Part shown: positions 7,848 to 13,711 of the stretch, piece after piece
How positions within the stretch are numbered: position 1 is the first letter of the stretch
Layout of the letters: each line of letters begins with the position of its first letter
Assembly (NCBI GenBank): GCA_021779695.1
Contig: JAJYAE010000078.1
Location: 1-14,472, forward strand
DNA length: 14,472 nucleotides
Direction of reading: 5' to 3'
Source: Acidobacteriota bacterium
GTDB taxonomy: Bacteria; Acidobacteriota; Terriglobia; Terriglobales; Acidobacteriaceae
The notes under the pieces: generated by a model
Told to the model about the DNA's origin: nothing
The model's input: only the letters and a program-made list of their open reading frames with translations
Databases searched by the model: none
Translations under genes and position numbers: made by a program

Positions 7848-7896
7848 TGCCTTGCCAGGTTCACCGGGCGGCCCCGGCCTCCTGCCTCAGTGCCCG

Positions 7897-8448
7897 CTAC
7901 TCCGGGTGATCCGGGGACATCAGGCAGATGTCCGGCAGGTTGCGATAGCGTTCTGCGTAGTCCATTCCGTAGCCAATCACGAAAAGGTTGGGAATGGAGA
8001 AGCCTACGTAGTCCGCATCAATCTTTTCGATGCGTCGCGAGGGCTTGTCGAGCAGAGCCGCAATGCGCAGCGTCTTCGGGCGATGTTGCAGGAAGATCTT
8101 GCGCAGATAGGCAAGCGTCAGCCCAGTGTCCAGAATATCTTCGACAACCAGCACATTTTTGCCTTCGATCGGCTCGTCCAGGTCCTTGATAAGCTTCACC
8201 GCGCCAGAGGAGCGTTGTCCCTTGCCGTAGCTCGACACCGCAACAAAGTCGAATGTCGCATCGGCGGTCACCGCGCGTGCCAGGTCGGCCAGGAAGATGG
8301 CGGCGCCCTTCAGCACCCCGACCATCACCAGCTTTTCGCCATTCAGTTCCTGGGTGATTTGTGCGCCCATCTCTTTCACCCGCTCAGCAATCTGCTCGCG
8401 CGTATATAAAACGTCCAGTCCCCGGTACGTGCTTGTCGGCATGTGCAT
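7897..8448 (-). CDS. hpt: Hypoxanthine phosphoribosyltransferase
   Basis: Purine salvage enzyme making IMP/GMP from hypoxanthine or guanine and PRPP; cytosolic. With the ATG at 8448 the protein is 183 aa, the usual bacterial size. Motifs in order are VGVLKGAAIFLADL (~43-56, PPi loop), DFVAVSSYG (~67-75, flexible loop), the PRPP signature VVEDILDTGLT (101-111, with Glu103-Asp104), DKPSRR (134-139, with the purine-contacting Lys135), and VGFSIPNLFVIGYGMDY near the C-terminus. The frame is open to a TTG at 8493, but those 15 extra residues are atypical; an ATG at 8442 is also possible. It is divergent from the lgt-family gene and upstream of deoC, with the deoC promoter candidate between them. 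Confidence 0.95.
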   Translation of the reverse strand: MHMPTSTYRGLDVLYTREQIAERVKEMGAQITQELNGEKLVMVGVLKGAAIFLADLARAVTADATFDFVAVSSYGKGQRSSGAVKLIKDLDEPIEGKNVLVVEDILDTGLTLAYLRKIFLQHRPKTLRIAALLDKPSRRIEKIDADYVGFSIPNLFVIGYGMDYAERYRNLPDICLMSPDHPE

Positions 8449-8552
8449 AGTATCGCCTGACGCATCCTGCCTGGGGCAAGCTTTCCTGTGCAAAATCCCT
8501 GCGCCGCCGTTTCGTCATGCCGTGCGCCCACCACCCGCTCCTGGCGCGCGTC

Positions 8553-8558
8553 TATACT
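8553..8558 (+). promoter_or_regulatory. lgt: Candidate -10 box (TATACT) immediately upstream of the lgt-family gene
   Basis: TATACT ends 9 nt before the ATG at 8568. A start site 6-8 nt downstream would fall only a few bases before, or at, the start codon, giving a leaderless or near-leaderless mRNA. An AAAGG (8562-8566) overlaps this spacer and could be an RBS if transcription starts further upstream. No good -35 is present. Confidence 0.3.
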
Positions 8559-8567
8559 GGCAAAGGT

Positions 8568-9347
8568 ATGATTCCTTATTTCCACCTCTGGCACCTCAGC
8601 ATTCCTTCCTTTGGCCTCATGCTCTGGTGTGCAGCCGTTGCCGCAGCATTCTTGATGGATCGCGGCTTCAAGCGCGCAGGCTTGAACGCAGACGCGGTCA
8701 GCATGGTTGCAGTCACCGTGATTGCAGGCATCATCGGCGCCAAGTTGTGGCATGTTCTTGACACCCCCATCGAGTTCCGCGAGGAAGGTTGGCGCGTGTT
8801 GTGGGACTCCGCGGGATTCGCGTGGTTCGGCGGCCTGGTCTTTGGCATCACGGCATTGCTGGCTCAGGGATGGTGGGCGCGCATCGGCGCTCTCCGCACG
8901 CTCGACCTCGCTGCGCCTTCGGCCGCAGTCGGATACGGCATCGGTCGCATTGGCTGCTTTCTCTCCGGGGATGGCTGCTACGGCATCCCCACGAATCTGC
9001 CCTGGGGTATGAGCTTCCCCAACGGCCTCGAACCCGTTTTCGTTCCAGTTCACCCCACGCCCATCTACGAGTGTCTAGCCGGCCTTGTGATCGGCTGGTG
9101 GCTTTGGCATCGGGCAGGGAAGCCGCACGCCGTCGGTCTCATTCTCGGCCAATACTTGATCCTGAGTGGTCTGGCGCGTTTCCTTGTCGAATTCATCCGG
9201 CGCAATCCCAAAGTTCTTTGGGGCCTGTCGAATGCGCAGTTGGCCAGCGTCGGTTCCGTCATTGCGGGCTTCATTTTGCTGGTCTGGGTTGCCTCGCGCA
9301 AGCACGCCACACCCGAACCGAATGAACGTGCCGCACAGCGCGTCTAG
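8568..9347 (+). CDS. lgt: Prolipoprotein diacylglyceryl transferase family protein (Lgt)
   Basis: Integral inner-membrane enzyme that moves diacylglyceryl from phosphatidylglycerol to the lipobox cysteine of prolipoproteins. 259 aa from ATG 8568; the ORF start at 8517 lacks an RBS, while AAAGG precedes 8568. About seven hydrophobic segments are visible (for example ~15-30, 46-64, 84-102, 115-131, 168-180, 190-205 and 226-243). Conserved family features are GIGRIGCFLSGD (Arg127, matching E. coli Arg143), HPTPIYE (162-168) and ARFLVEFIRR (Arg204 and Glu208, matching E. coli Arg239 and Glu243). It differs from E. coli at several sites: the His103 position is Phe (AWFGGL, Phe87), the Asn146 position is Cys130, and the Tyr26 position is Phe15. 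This may mark a distinct Lgt subfamily. Divergent from hpt. Confidence 0.88.
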   Translation: MIPYFHLWHLSIPSFGLMLWCAAVAAAFLMDRGFKRAGLNADAVSMVAVTVIAGIIGAKLWHVLDTPIEFREEGWRVLWDSAGFAWFGGLVFGITALLAQGWWARIGALRTLDLAAPSAAVGYGIGRIGCFLSGDGCYGIPTNLPWGMSFPNGLEPVFVPVHPTPIYECLAGLVIGWWLWHRAGKPHAVGLILGQYLILSGLARFLVEFIRRNPKVLWGLSNAQLASVGSVIAGFILLVWVASRKHATPEPNERAAQRV

Positions 9348-9513
9348 GGAGTTGCGGTGCGCGCGCCGTTCTCATAAGCAAGCTGCACGCTGGTCGCGGC
9401 TGCCTTTCATCCGCTAAGCTTCTACAAGGAAGCTCACGGCTGCCTGGCTCCCGGTTGTACGATGCAACCACTCATGCAGAGCTTGAACTTGCCGGCAAAG
9501 GAGACGGCAGGGA

Positions 9514-10245
9514 ATGACCATGCAAGCCACCATTCTCACCGGACTGCTCCTGTTCGGAACCTCACTGACCTCGCTCGCACAAGGGGCGCCGGCCGGCAAA
9601 GCTGTCGCTCAGGCTGGTAAAGCAGCGTCAGCTACTCTCACCGTGCCGCCGCCATCCGGCATCCTCGCGCCTGCTTTGAGCGAAGTGACAACGACTCTCA
9701 AGGGCTTGAATTTCGATCGCTGGCACCGTGGCAGCATCCGGGAAGAGGCCAGCTCCAACGTAGACTCCATCCTGCAGGACATCAACGAGCGGGTGCCGCC
9801 ACTCTTCAAAAGCGCCGACGCCGCGCCTTACAGCATCAGCGTGGACCTTCCACTCTCGGCACACGTCAATGCGCTCTATGAAGTGTTGCTGCGGGTCGTG
9901 GAGGCATCGCGCGTCGTCGCACCTGCGGATCAGGTCACCGCACTCCAGCAATGTCTGGAGGATCTTGCCAAAGCGCGCCGCAACTTTGAAGATCACATGC
10001 AGCAGACAGCCACGGCTCAGGAAAAGGAGCTCCACTCGCTCCGCTCCAGCTTGCGCGCCCAGGCCGCGCAGCAGCCGCAGACGGTTGCCGTCCCTATGGT
10101 CCTGCCCTGCGGCACTTTCGTGGTGCATCATTACGTGCGCAAGAAGCGGGCGCCGGCTCCGGCCGCCAAGCCCGGTGCTCCCGGCAGTTCCCCAGCCAGC
10201 CAGCAATCCAAGCCGGCGGGAAGCCCTCAGCCGCAGAAGAAATGA
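9514..10245 (+). CDS. Exported protein of unknown function with coiled coil and Pro/Ala/Lys-rich tail
   Basis: 243 aa, not recognised as a named family. A signal peptide is clear: MTMQATILTGLLLFGTSLTSLAQ, with cleavage likely after SLA (residue 22). GGAG (9500-9503) lies 10 nt before ATG 9514, and AGGGA (9509-9513) lies 6 nt before an in-frame ATG at 9520, so either start is possible and gives the same mature protein. The mature part has a globular-looking section (~50-115, containing KGLNFDRWHRGSIREEASSN), a helical coiled coil (~145-185, with LEDLAKARRNFEDHMQ), a short hydrophobic patch (VPMVLPCGTFVVHHYV), then ~35 residues of Lys/Pro/Ala/Ser/Gln low complexity. The basic tail could bind cell wall or another polymer; this is speculation. 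It stands alone between lgt and a convergent cluster. Confidence 0.8.
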   Translation: MTMQATILTGLLLFGTSLTSLAQGAPAGKAVAQAGKAASATLTVPPPSGILAPALSEVTTTLKGLNFDRWHRGSIREEASSNVDSILQDINERVPPLFKSADAAPYSISVDLPLSAHVNALYEVLLRVVEASRVVAPADQVTALQQCLEDLAKARRNFEDHMQQTATAQEKELHSLRSSLRAQAAQQPQTVAVPMVLPCGTFVVHHYVRKKRAPAPAAKPGAPGSSPASQQSKPAGSPQPQKK

Positions 10246-10308
10246 TTGGCGGAGCGCCCGGACGGGTGCTGCGTCGTTACCCGTTCTCGCCGCGTCGGGC
10301 CTGCGCAC

Positions 10309-11013
10309 TCAAAGGCGCTTGATGAAGCTCATTGCTTCTTCCAGTTGAGGAAAGAGGCGCTCCTCGGCTTTAAACTCGCGGCTGTGCACGCACCGTCGGA
10401 CGCCGCGCATCTTCACCGGATGTTTCAGGTGGAGCATCTCGTGGTACAGCAGATATTCGATGGCATACCGCGGGCTCGATGGGCGATCAAAAACGCGGCT
10501 CACTACGATCGTGTTGTGAGCCGCATCATAGTGCCCCAGCGAGCGCTTGGCGGCACTTTCGCTCCAGGTCAGCTCCGGCCGCCCCAACAGCCCGCCAAAG
10601 AAGCGCACATTCAATGAATCAAAAATCTCTTCCAGATGGTAGTACCGGCCCTCCGGCCCGAAATAGCGCTTCGTTCCCCGCGCGTGGCGAATCTGTTCCG
10701 TCTGCCGGGTCACCGCAGCCGATGACGCAAACCGCTTGAAACGCAGGTTCTGGCCCGCATCCACAGACTTGCGGTAGAGCTTGGCCAGCAGAATATGCGC
10801 AATCGCGTGGATCACGCTTTCCGGCGCACCCTCCAGCAGATCCGAGAGGTTCACAAGAATGCGTCCCTCGCGCAGCCGGATCGTTGTATTCAGAGAGGTA
10901 AACCGCTTGAAGCGAATGACAAACTGCGGCATGGGCGCTCGTGGCCGCAGCGCACGATACTCTACTTCAAAAATGGGAATAAAATCGGCAGCCACCAAAA
11001 TGCAGAGTAGCAC
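10309..11013 (-). CDS. SprT-like zinc metalloprotease domain protein
   Basis: Up to 234 aa, no signal peptide, strongly basic. The C-terminal half resembles SprT/M48-like zincins: YHEMLHLKHP (His191, Glu192, His195) is an HExxH site, and HSREFK (His210, ~15 residues later) is the probable third zinc ligand, as in SprT-type HGxxFK motifs. A preceding segment, DSLNVRFFGGLLGRPELTWS, matches the usual SprT opening (helix, then strand with W/S). The N-terminal ~110 residues are less clear and contain HAIAHILLAKLY. The frame begins with a GTG at 11013, 14 nt after the stop of the upstream exported-protein gene; an ATG at 10932 (MPQFVIRF) is an alternative. Neither has a good RBS, so translational coupling is plausible. 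Substrate and role are unknown; eukaryotic relatives (Spartan) cleave DNA-protein crosslinks. Confidence 0.78.
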   Translation of the reverse strand: MLLCILVAADFIPIFEVEYRALRPRAPMPQFVIRFKRFTSLNTTIRLREGRILVNLSDLLEGAPESVIHAIAHILLAKLYRKSVDAGQNLRFKRFASSAAVTRQTEQIRHARGTKRYFGPEGRYYHLEEIFDSLNVRFFGGLLGRPELTWSESAAKRSLGHYDAAHNTIVVSRVFDRPSSPRYAIEYLLYHEMLHLKHPVKMRGVRRCVHSREFKAEERLFPQLEEAMSFIKRL

Positions 11014-11018
11014 ACGCC

Positions 11019-11040
11019 GGAGCCGTGTTAATCAGGCTCC
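11019..11040. repeat. Small inverted repeat spanning the stop codon of the second exported-protein gene
   Basis: GGAGCC (11019-11024) and GGCTCC (11035-11040) are perfect complements around a 10-nt loop that contains the TAA stop. It lies between the exported-protein gene and the SprT-like gene. It could affect coupling between them; with only 6 bp and no U-tract it is not a convincing terminator. Confidence 0.3.
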
Positions 11041-11561
11041 ACCCGCTCTTGCCCGCGCTGGTCCTTGTGTTCCTTGAAGTAGGCTTTCTGTTCTGTCAGC
11101 ATCTGCGTCGCGTCGCCGCGCAGATCCTGCACGCTTTCGAGGGCATCCTTGCGCGAAAGATCGAAGGTCGCATTGGACGGCAGTCCCTGGATCACCTGCG
11201 TCCACTTCGGCAGATCGTCCGTCACTTTCTTGAGCGCCTTCCGGATATCGGCCTTCCGCGATCCGTACTGATCCATATTGCTGCCCAACTCATCCGTAAG
11301 GGCCGTCAGTGTCTGGAGCTCGTCGTCCATCTTGACTGAACGGCTTCGTGACAGGCCCTCTTTCACCAGTTCCTTGATGGCATCCATGTGCTGGTTCAAA
11401 AACTTGGCATAGAGCAAAATTCTCGTGTTCGGATCAATCCCCGCCTCGCGAATCTCCTCCACCTGGGCAGGTGTCAGTGGGTCATGCCGGCTCTTCTGCG
11501 CGGGCACAAGTGCGCCCGTTGCGAGCAGACTCACAACAAAAAATAACCCCGCGCGCCGCAT
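11028..11561 (-). CDS. Small exported helical protein of unknown function (second of a pair)
   Basis: 177 aa from the ATG at 11561, chosen because GTGGGAAAG precedes it and MRRAGLFFVVSLLATGALVPAQ is a good signal peptide. A longer frame opens at GTG 11603/ATG 11600, overlapping the previous stop, but puts 14 non-signal residues first. The mature protein is Lys/Asp-rich and almost entirely helical. It begins DPLTPAQVEEIREAGIDPNTRILLYAKFLNQHMDAIKELV and later has YGSRKADIRKALKKVTDDLPKW. No known domain was recognised. The LLYAxxL..M and D(I/L)RKALKK segments echo FLYAQLIHKM and DKRLKNAAILLR in the upstream protein, suggesting distant paralogy. It is the middle gene of a tight three-gene cluster ending with the SprT-like protease. 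Confidence 0.78.
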   Translation of the reverse strand: MRRAGLFFVVSLLATGALVPAQKSRHDPLTPAQVEEIREAGIDPNTRILLYAKFLNQHMDAIKELVKEGLSRSRSVKMDDELQTLTALTDELGSNMDQYGSRKADIRKALKKVTDDLPKWTQVIQGLPSNATFDLSRKDALESVQDLRGDATQMLTEQKAYFKEHKDQRGQERVEPD

Positions 11562-11599
11562 CTTTCCCACAATGCCGCCTGCATCTGCCGCCGGAGCCA

Positions 11600-12058
11600 T
11601 CACTTCTTGAAGACATCCATCATGGCGGCATCACTGGCCTGATTCACCTGCGCCAGCGCCTGCGCCACCAGCAGCCTGTCTTCGTAGTTGCTCGCATGCA
11701 GCATCTCGTTCAGCCGGAATGCCGTGTGCCGCAGCAGAATTGCCGCGTTCTTCAGGCGCTTGTCATTGTCCGTCAGCGACAAGTGCATCTTCTGCGCCAC
11801 CTTCTCCACGCGCACCAGCATCGCATCCGCTTTCTGGATATCGCCGGCGGCGTACTGCCGAAGACTGAATTCGGTCATCTTGTGGATCAGCTGGGCGTAC
11901 AGGAAACACTGATCGCGCGGCGGCGCTTGCTCCACCCGTGCTTCCAGCGTCGCAATTGACTGATCATCCGACGGTGTCTCATCGGGTGAATAAGCCTGGA
12001 CCTGAACTGCGGCGGCAGCAAAAAGAATGAAGGTCGTCCACGATCGCCCCAATCGCAT
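11600..12058 (-). CDS. Small exported helical protein of unknown function (first of a pair)
   Basis: 152 aa. The ATG at 12058 is fixed by a perfect GGAGG (12065-12069) at 6-nt spacing and by an immediate signal peptide, MRLGRSWTTFILFAAAAVQVQA, cut before YSPDE. The ORF's further 11 residues upstream (MAFGPQTRRFL) overlap the RBS and are rejected. The mature part is helical: SIATLEARVEQAPPRDQCFLYAQLIHKMTE, then KADAMLVRVEKVAQKMHLSL, NDKRLKNAAILLRHTAFRLNEML, and a C-terminal helix. No known domain was recognised. There is a single mature cysteine, in RDQCFLYAQL. It is the first gene of the cluster with the second exported protein (39 bp gap) and the SprT-like protease, and is probably the promoter-proximal gene. 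Confidence 0.8.
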   Translation of the reverse strand: MRLGRSWTTFILFAAAAVQVQAYSPDETPSDDQSIATLEARVEQAPPRDQCFLYAQLIHKMTEFSLRQYAAGDIQKADAMLVRVEKVAQKMHLSLTDNDKRLKNAAILLRHTAFRLNEMLHASNYEDRLLVAQALAQVNQASDAAMMDVFKK

Positions 12059-12121
12059 GAGAAACCTCCGCGTCTGCGGACCGAAAGCCATCCCTCAACC
12101 CGAGGAATCGCTCTGCCCCGA

Positions 12122-12127
12122 ATCATA
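12122..12127 (-). promoter_or_regulatory. Weak candidate -10 box (TATGAT) for the exported-protein/protease cluster
   Basis: TATGAT on the minus strand sits 63 nt upstream of the ATG at 12058, in the 189-bp gap after the TPR gene. Its downstream context TATGATTC is the same as in the candidate before the SpoIIE phosphatase gene. No clear -35 is present. Confidence 0.25.
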
Positions 12128-12247
12128 GCGATCAGAGAAGGGACCGGCCTTTGCTAGGGAAGCGCCTTGGCTTTCTCATCTCGGACGCTGTGATCCAGTC
12201 CTGCCGGGGGCTGGTTTCACGCTGTTGGTTTCAGATCTTCGCGCGGT

Positions 12248-13558
12248 CTAATGCTTCTTCTCCAGAATTTGAAGCCGTTGCCGCGCCTGCCATTCCTGAT
12301 CCGGAAATTTCCCGGCGGCAGCTTCCAGAAAGTGATGGTAATAAGTCGCTGCCTCAACCTTGTCGTGAAGCGTATCGTATGCGGTCGCCCAAAGGAAGTA
12401 GGTTGCCGGAACTTCTGGTAAATATTTTGACCTCATCGTAAGGGCGTGAATCGTTTCGTCCGGCTCGCCGAGCTTCAGCGCGGCAAAGGCCAGACCTCCC
12501 CACGCATCCCCATTAGCCGGATCAATCTGCGTTGCCTGCTTAAATGCTGCATCCGCCTGCTCGTATTTCAAGAGTCGAATCAGGTTCTGGCCGTGCGCCA
12601 CCCACATCCCCGCGCTGTAAGGATCCTGCTTCAGCAGGGCGAGATAGAGTGCATCCGATCCGGTCGCATCTCCCTCTGCATACAGCAGATCTGCCAGCAT
12701 TCGGCTGATCGACGAATCATTCGGGTGCGCCTCGTGCAGCTTTTGCAGCAGGGGAACCGCCTCGGCCTTGTTCTGTGCCGCCAGAGCACCGGCAAGCTCC
12801 GCCGTCAACGACGGATCCCCCGGCCACTTGGCCAGGGCCGCCTGCAGCAGGGTCTCCGCATCGGCATACCTTTTTTGCAGCATCAAAACGTGTGCCAGGC
12901 CATCCGTCCCCGCCTTCGAGTTTGGGTCCTTGGCGAGAAGCCTGCGGTACTCCGCCTCTGCAGCGTCCGGTTGGCCCGATTCCTCCGCCAGTTCCGCTGC
13001 CAGCAGGGTGTCCTCCGTCGTTTCAGGAGTCAATTTCAAAGCCTGCAGCAGATCGTTGGAGGCCACTTTGGGATCGCTCTGGCGATCAATCTGCGCCAGA
13101 GCCCGCCATGCCCGCGCCTTCACTTGCGGTCCCGCGGCGCCGGGATCCAATTCCGTCGCCGCCTTCAGCTCGGGCCGCGCGTCCGCCAGCTTCCCCTGGC
13201 GCGCCAGCAGAAGCCCCAGGGAGACCTGCGCCTCAAACGATTTCGGATTTGCCTCCACGGCCCGCCGATACAGCGCAACGGCATCGTCCAGCCGATTCTG
13301 CGCGTCAGCCACATACCCGGCATCAAACAGCGCCCGTGCATCCGTGGGATGCCCAGCCAGCCAGGCATCCAGCGTCGTCTCCGCGGTCTTCCAGTCTGAC
13401 TTCACAATGGCCGCTTCGGCCTGTGCCACCTGCGGCGACATGCTCTCCTGGCTTCCCGGGACTGTGGTCCCTGGCGGTACAGACGATCCGCTCGGCGCGT
13501 TTTGCGCCACCCCTGCGCTGGCTCCGGCAAGCGCAATCCATATCAAAAAAAGACGCAC
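12248..13558 (-). CDS. Secreted tetratricopeptide-repeat (TPR) protein
   Basis: 436 aa starting at GTG 13558, chosen because GGAGAGGG (13564-13571) lies 5 nt upstream and the signal peptide VRLFLIWIALAGASAGVAQ begins at once. The TTG at 13573 lies inside the same RBS and is rejected. After a short Pro/Ser/Thr linker the whole protein is a run of about ten TPR-like helical hairpins (mature start to the end). Clear units include ALFDAGYVADAQNRLDDAVA, AQVSLGLLLARQGKLADARP, AEAEYRRLLAKDPNSKAGTD, AETLLQAALAKWPGDPSLTA and ADAAFKQATQIDPANGDAWG. It is presumably a periplasmic scaffold for protein-protein contacts, as in BamD/PilF-like adaptors, but the partner is unknown. It is divergent from uvrA with a ~70-150 bp promoter region between them. 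Confidence 0.9.
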   Translation of the reverse strand: MRLFLIWIALAGASAGVAQNAPSGSSVPPGTTVPGSQESMSPQVAQAEAAIVKSDWKTAETTLDAWLAGHPTDARALFDAGYVADAQNRLDDAVALYRRAVEANPKSFEAQVSLGLLLARQGKLADARPELKAATELDPGAAGPQVKARAWRALAQIDRQSDPKVASNDLLQALKLTPETTEDTLLAAELAEESGQPDAAEAEYRRLLAKDPNSKAGTDGLAHVLMLQKRYADAETLLQAALAKWPGDPSLTAELAGALAAQNKAEAVPLLQKLHEAHPNDSSISRMLADLLYAEGDATGSDALYLALLKQDPYSAGMWVAHGQNLIRLLKYEQADAAFKQATQIDPANGDAWGGLAFAALKLGEPDETIHALTMRSKYLPEVPATYFLWATAYDTLHDKVEAATYYHHFLEAAAGKFPDQEWQARQRLQILEKKH

Positions 13559-13563
13559 GTAAT

Positions 13564-13571
13564 CCCTCTCC
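13564..13571 (-). promoter_or_regulatory. Strong ribosome binding site fixing the GTG start of the TPR gene
   Basis: The minus strand reads GGAGAGGGATTACGTG. The purine-rich core lies 5 nt from the GTG, while the upstream in-frame TTG overlaps it, so the GTG at 13558 is the only start that can use it. Confidence 0.8.
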
Positions 13572-13622
13572 AACAGTCTAATTCCCCTGCGTCCTCTGCA
13601 AAACGCACTCTCGCCCCCGCCC

Positions 13623-13628
13623 TATAAT
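13623..13628 (+). promoter_or_regulatory. uvrA: Perfect -10 box (TATAAT) upstream of uvrA
   Basis: TATAAT on the plus strand lies in the TPR/uvrA divergent region. No recognisable -35 is found at 16-18 nt. Transcription would begin around 13634-13636, leaving about 73 nt before the uvrA TTG. No LexA-type operator (CTGT-N8-ACAG or GAAC-N4-GTTC) was seen nearby. Confidence 0.5.
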
Positions 13629-13633
13629 GAAAA

Positions 13634-13711
13634 ATGGCTGCTCTCGTCTCGAACCCCTCCTTACGCTCACAGGCGCGGCTGGCCAACTTTGCCCGGGTGC
13701 CTTCCCTTTGA
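13634..13711 (+). CDS. Possible 25-codon leader ORF overlapping the uvrA start
   Basis: ATG at 13634 opens a 25-residue frame beginning [13 protein letters not shown] and ending with TGA at 13709-13711. That TGA overlaps the TTG (13708-13710) used as the uvrA start in the arrangement TTGA. The ATG is 5 nt after the TATAAT box, so it would lie at or very near the mRNA 5' end (leaderless). It could couple ribosomes onto uvrA, whose own RBS is weak. Such a short frame can also arise by chance; the evidence is position only. Confidence 0.35.
   Translation: MAALVSNPSLRSQARLANFARVPSL

Noticed and set aside
9417..9434. Hairpin AGCTTC-tacaag-GAAGCT after lgt
   Set aside because: Only 6 bp, AT-containing and without a U-tract; could be chance.
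10254..10269. Hairpin GCGCCC-GGAC-GGGTGC between convergent genes, considered as a terminator
   Set aside because: Short stem with one G-T pair and no T-run on either side; not convincing as an intrinsic terminator.
12446..13581. Long plus-strand open frames (up to 317 codons) opposite the TPR gene
   Set aside because: They are Arg/Pro/Gln- or Ser/Ala-rich translations typical of the antisense frames of a high-GC gene. They lack an RBS or recognisable domains, and the minus-strand TPR protein has signal peptide, RBS and repeat structure.
13627..13707. In-frame ATG extension of uvrA
   Set aside because: The ATG overlaps the TATAAT box, and the 27 added residues are unlike UvrA, whose conserved start matches TTG 13708.
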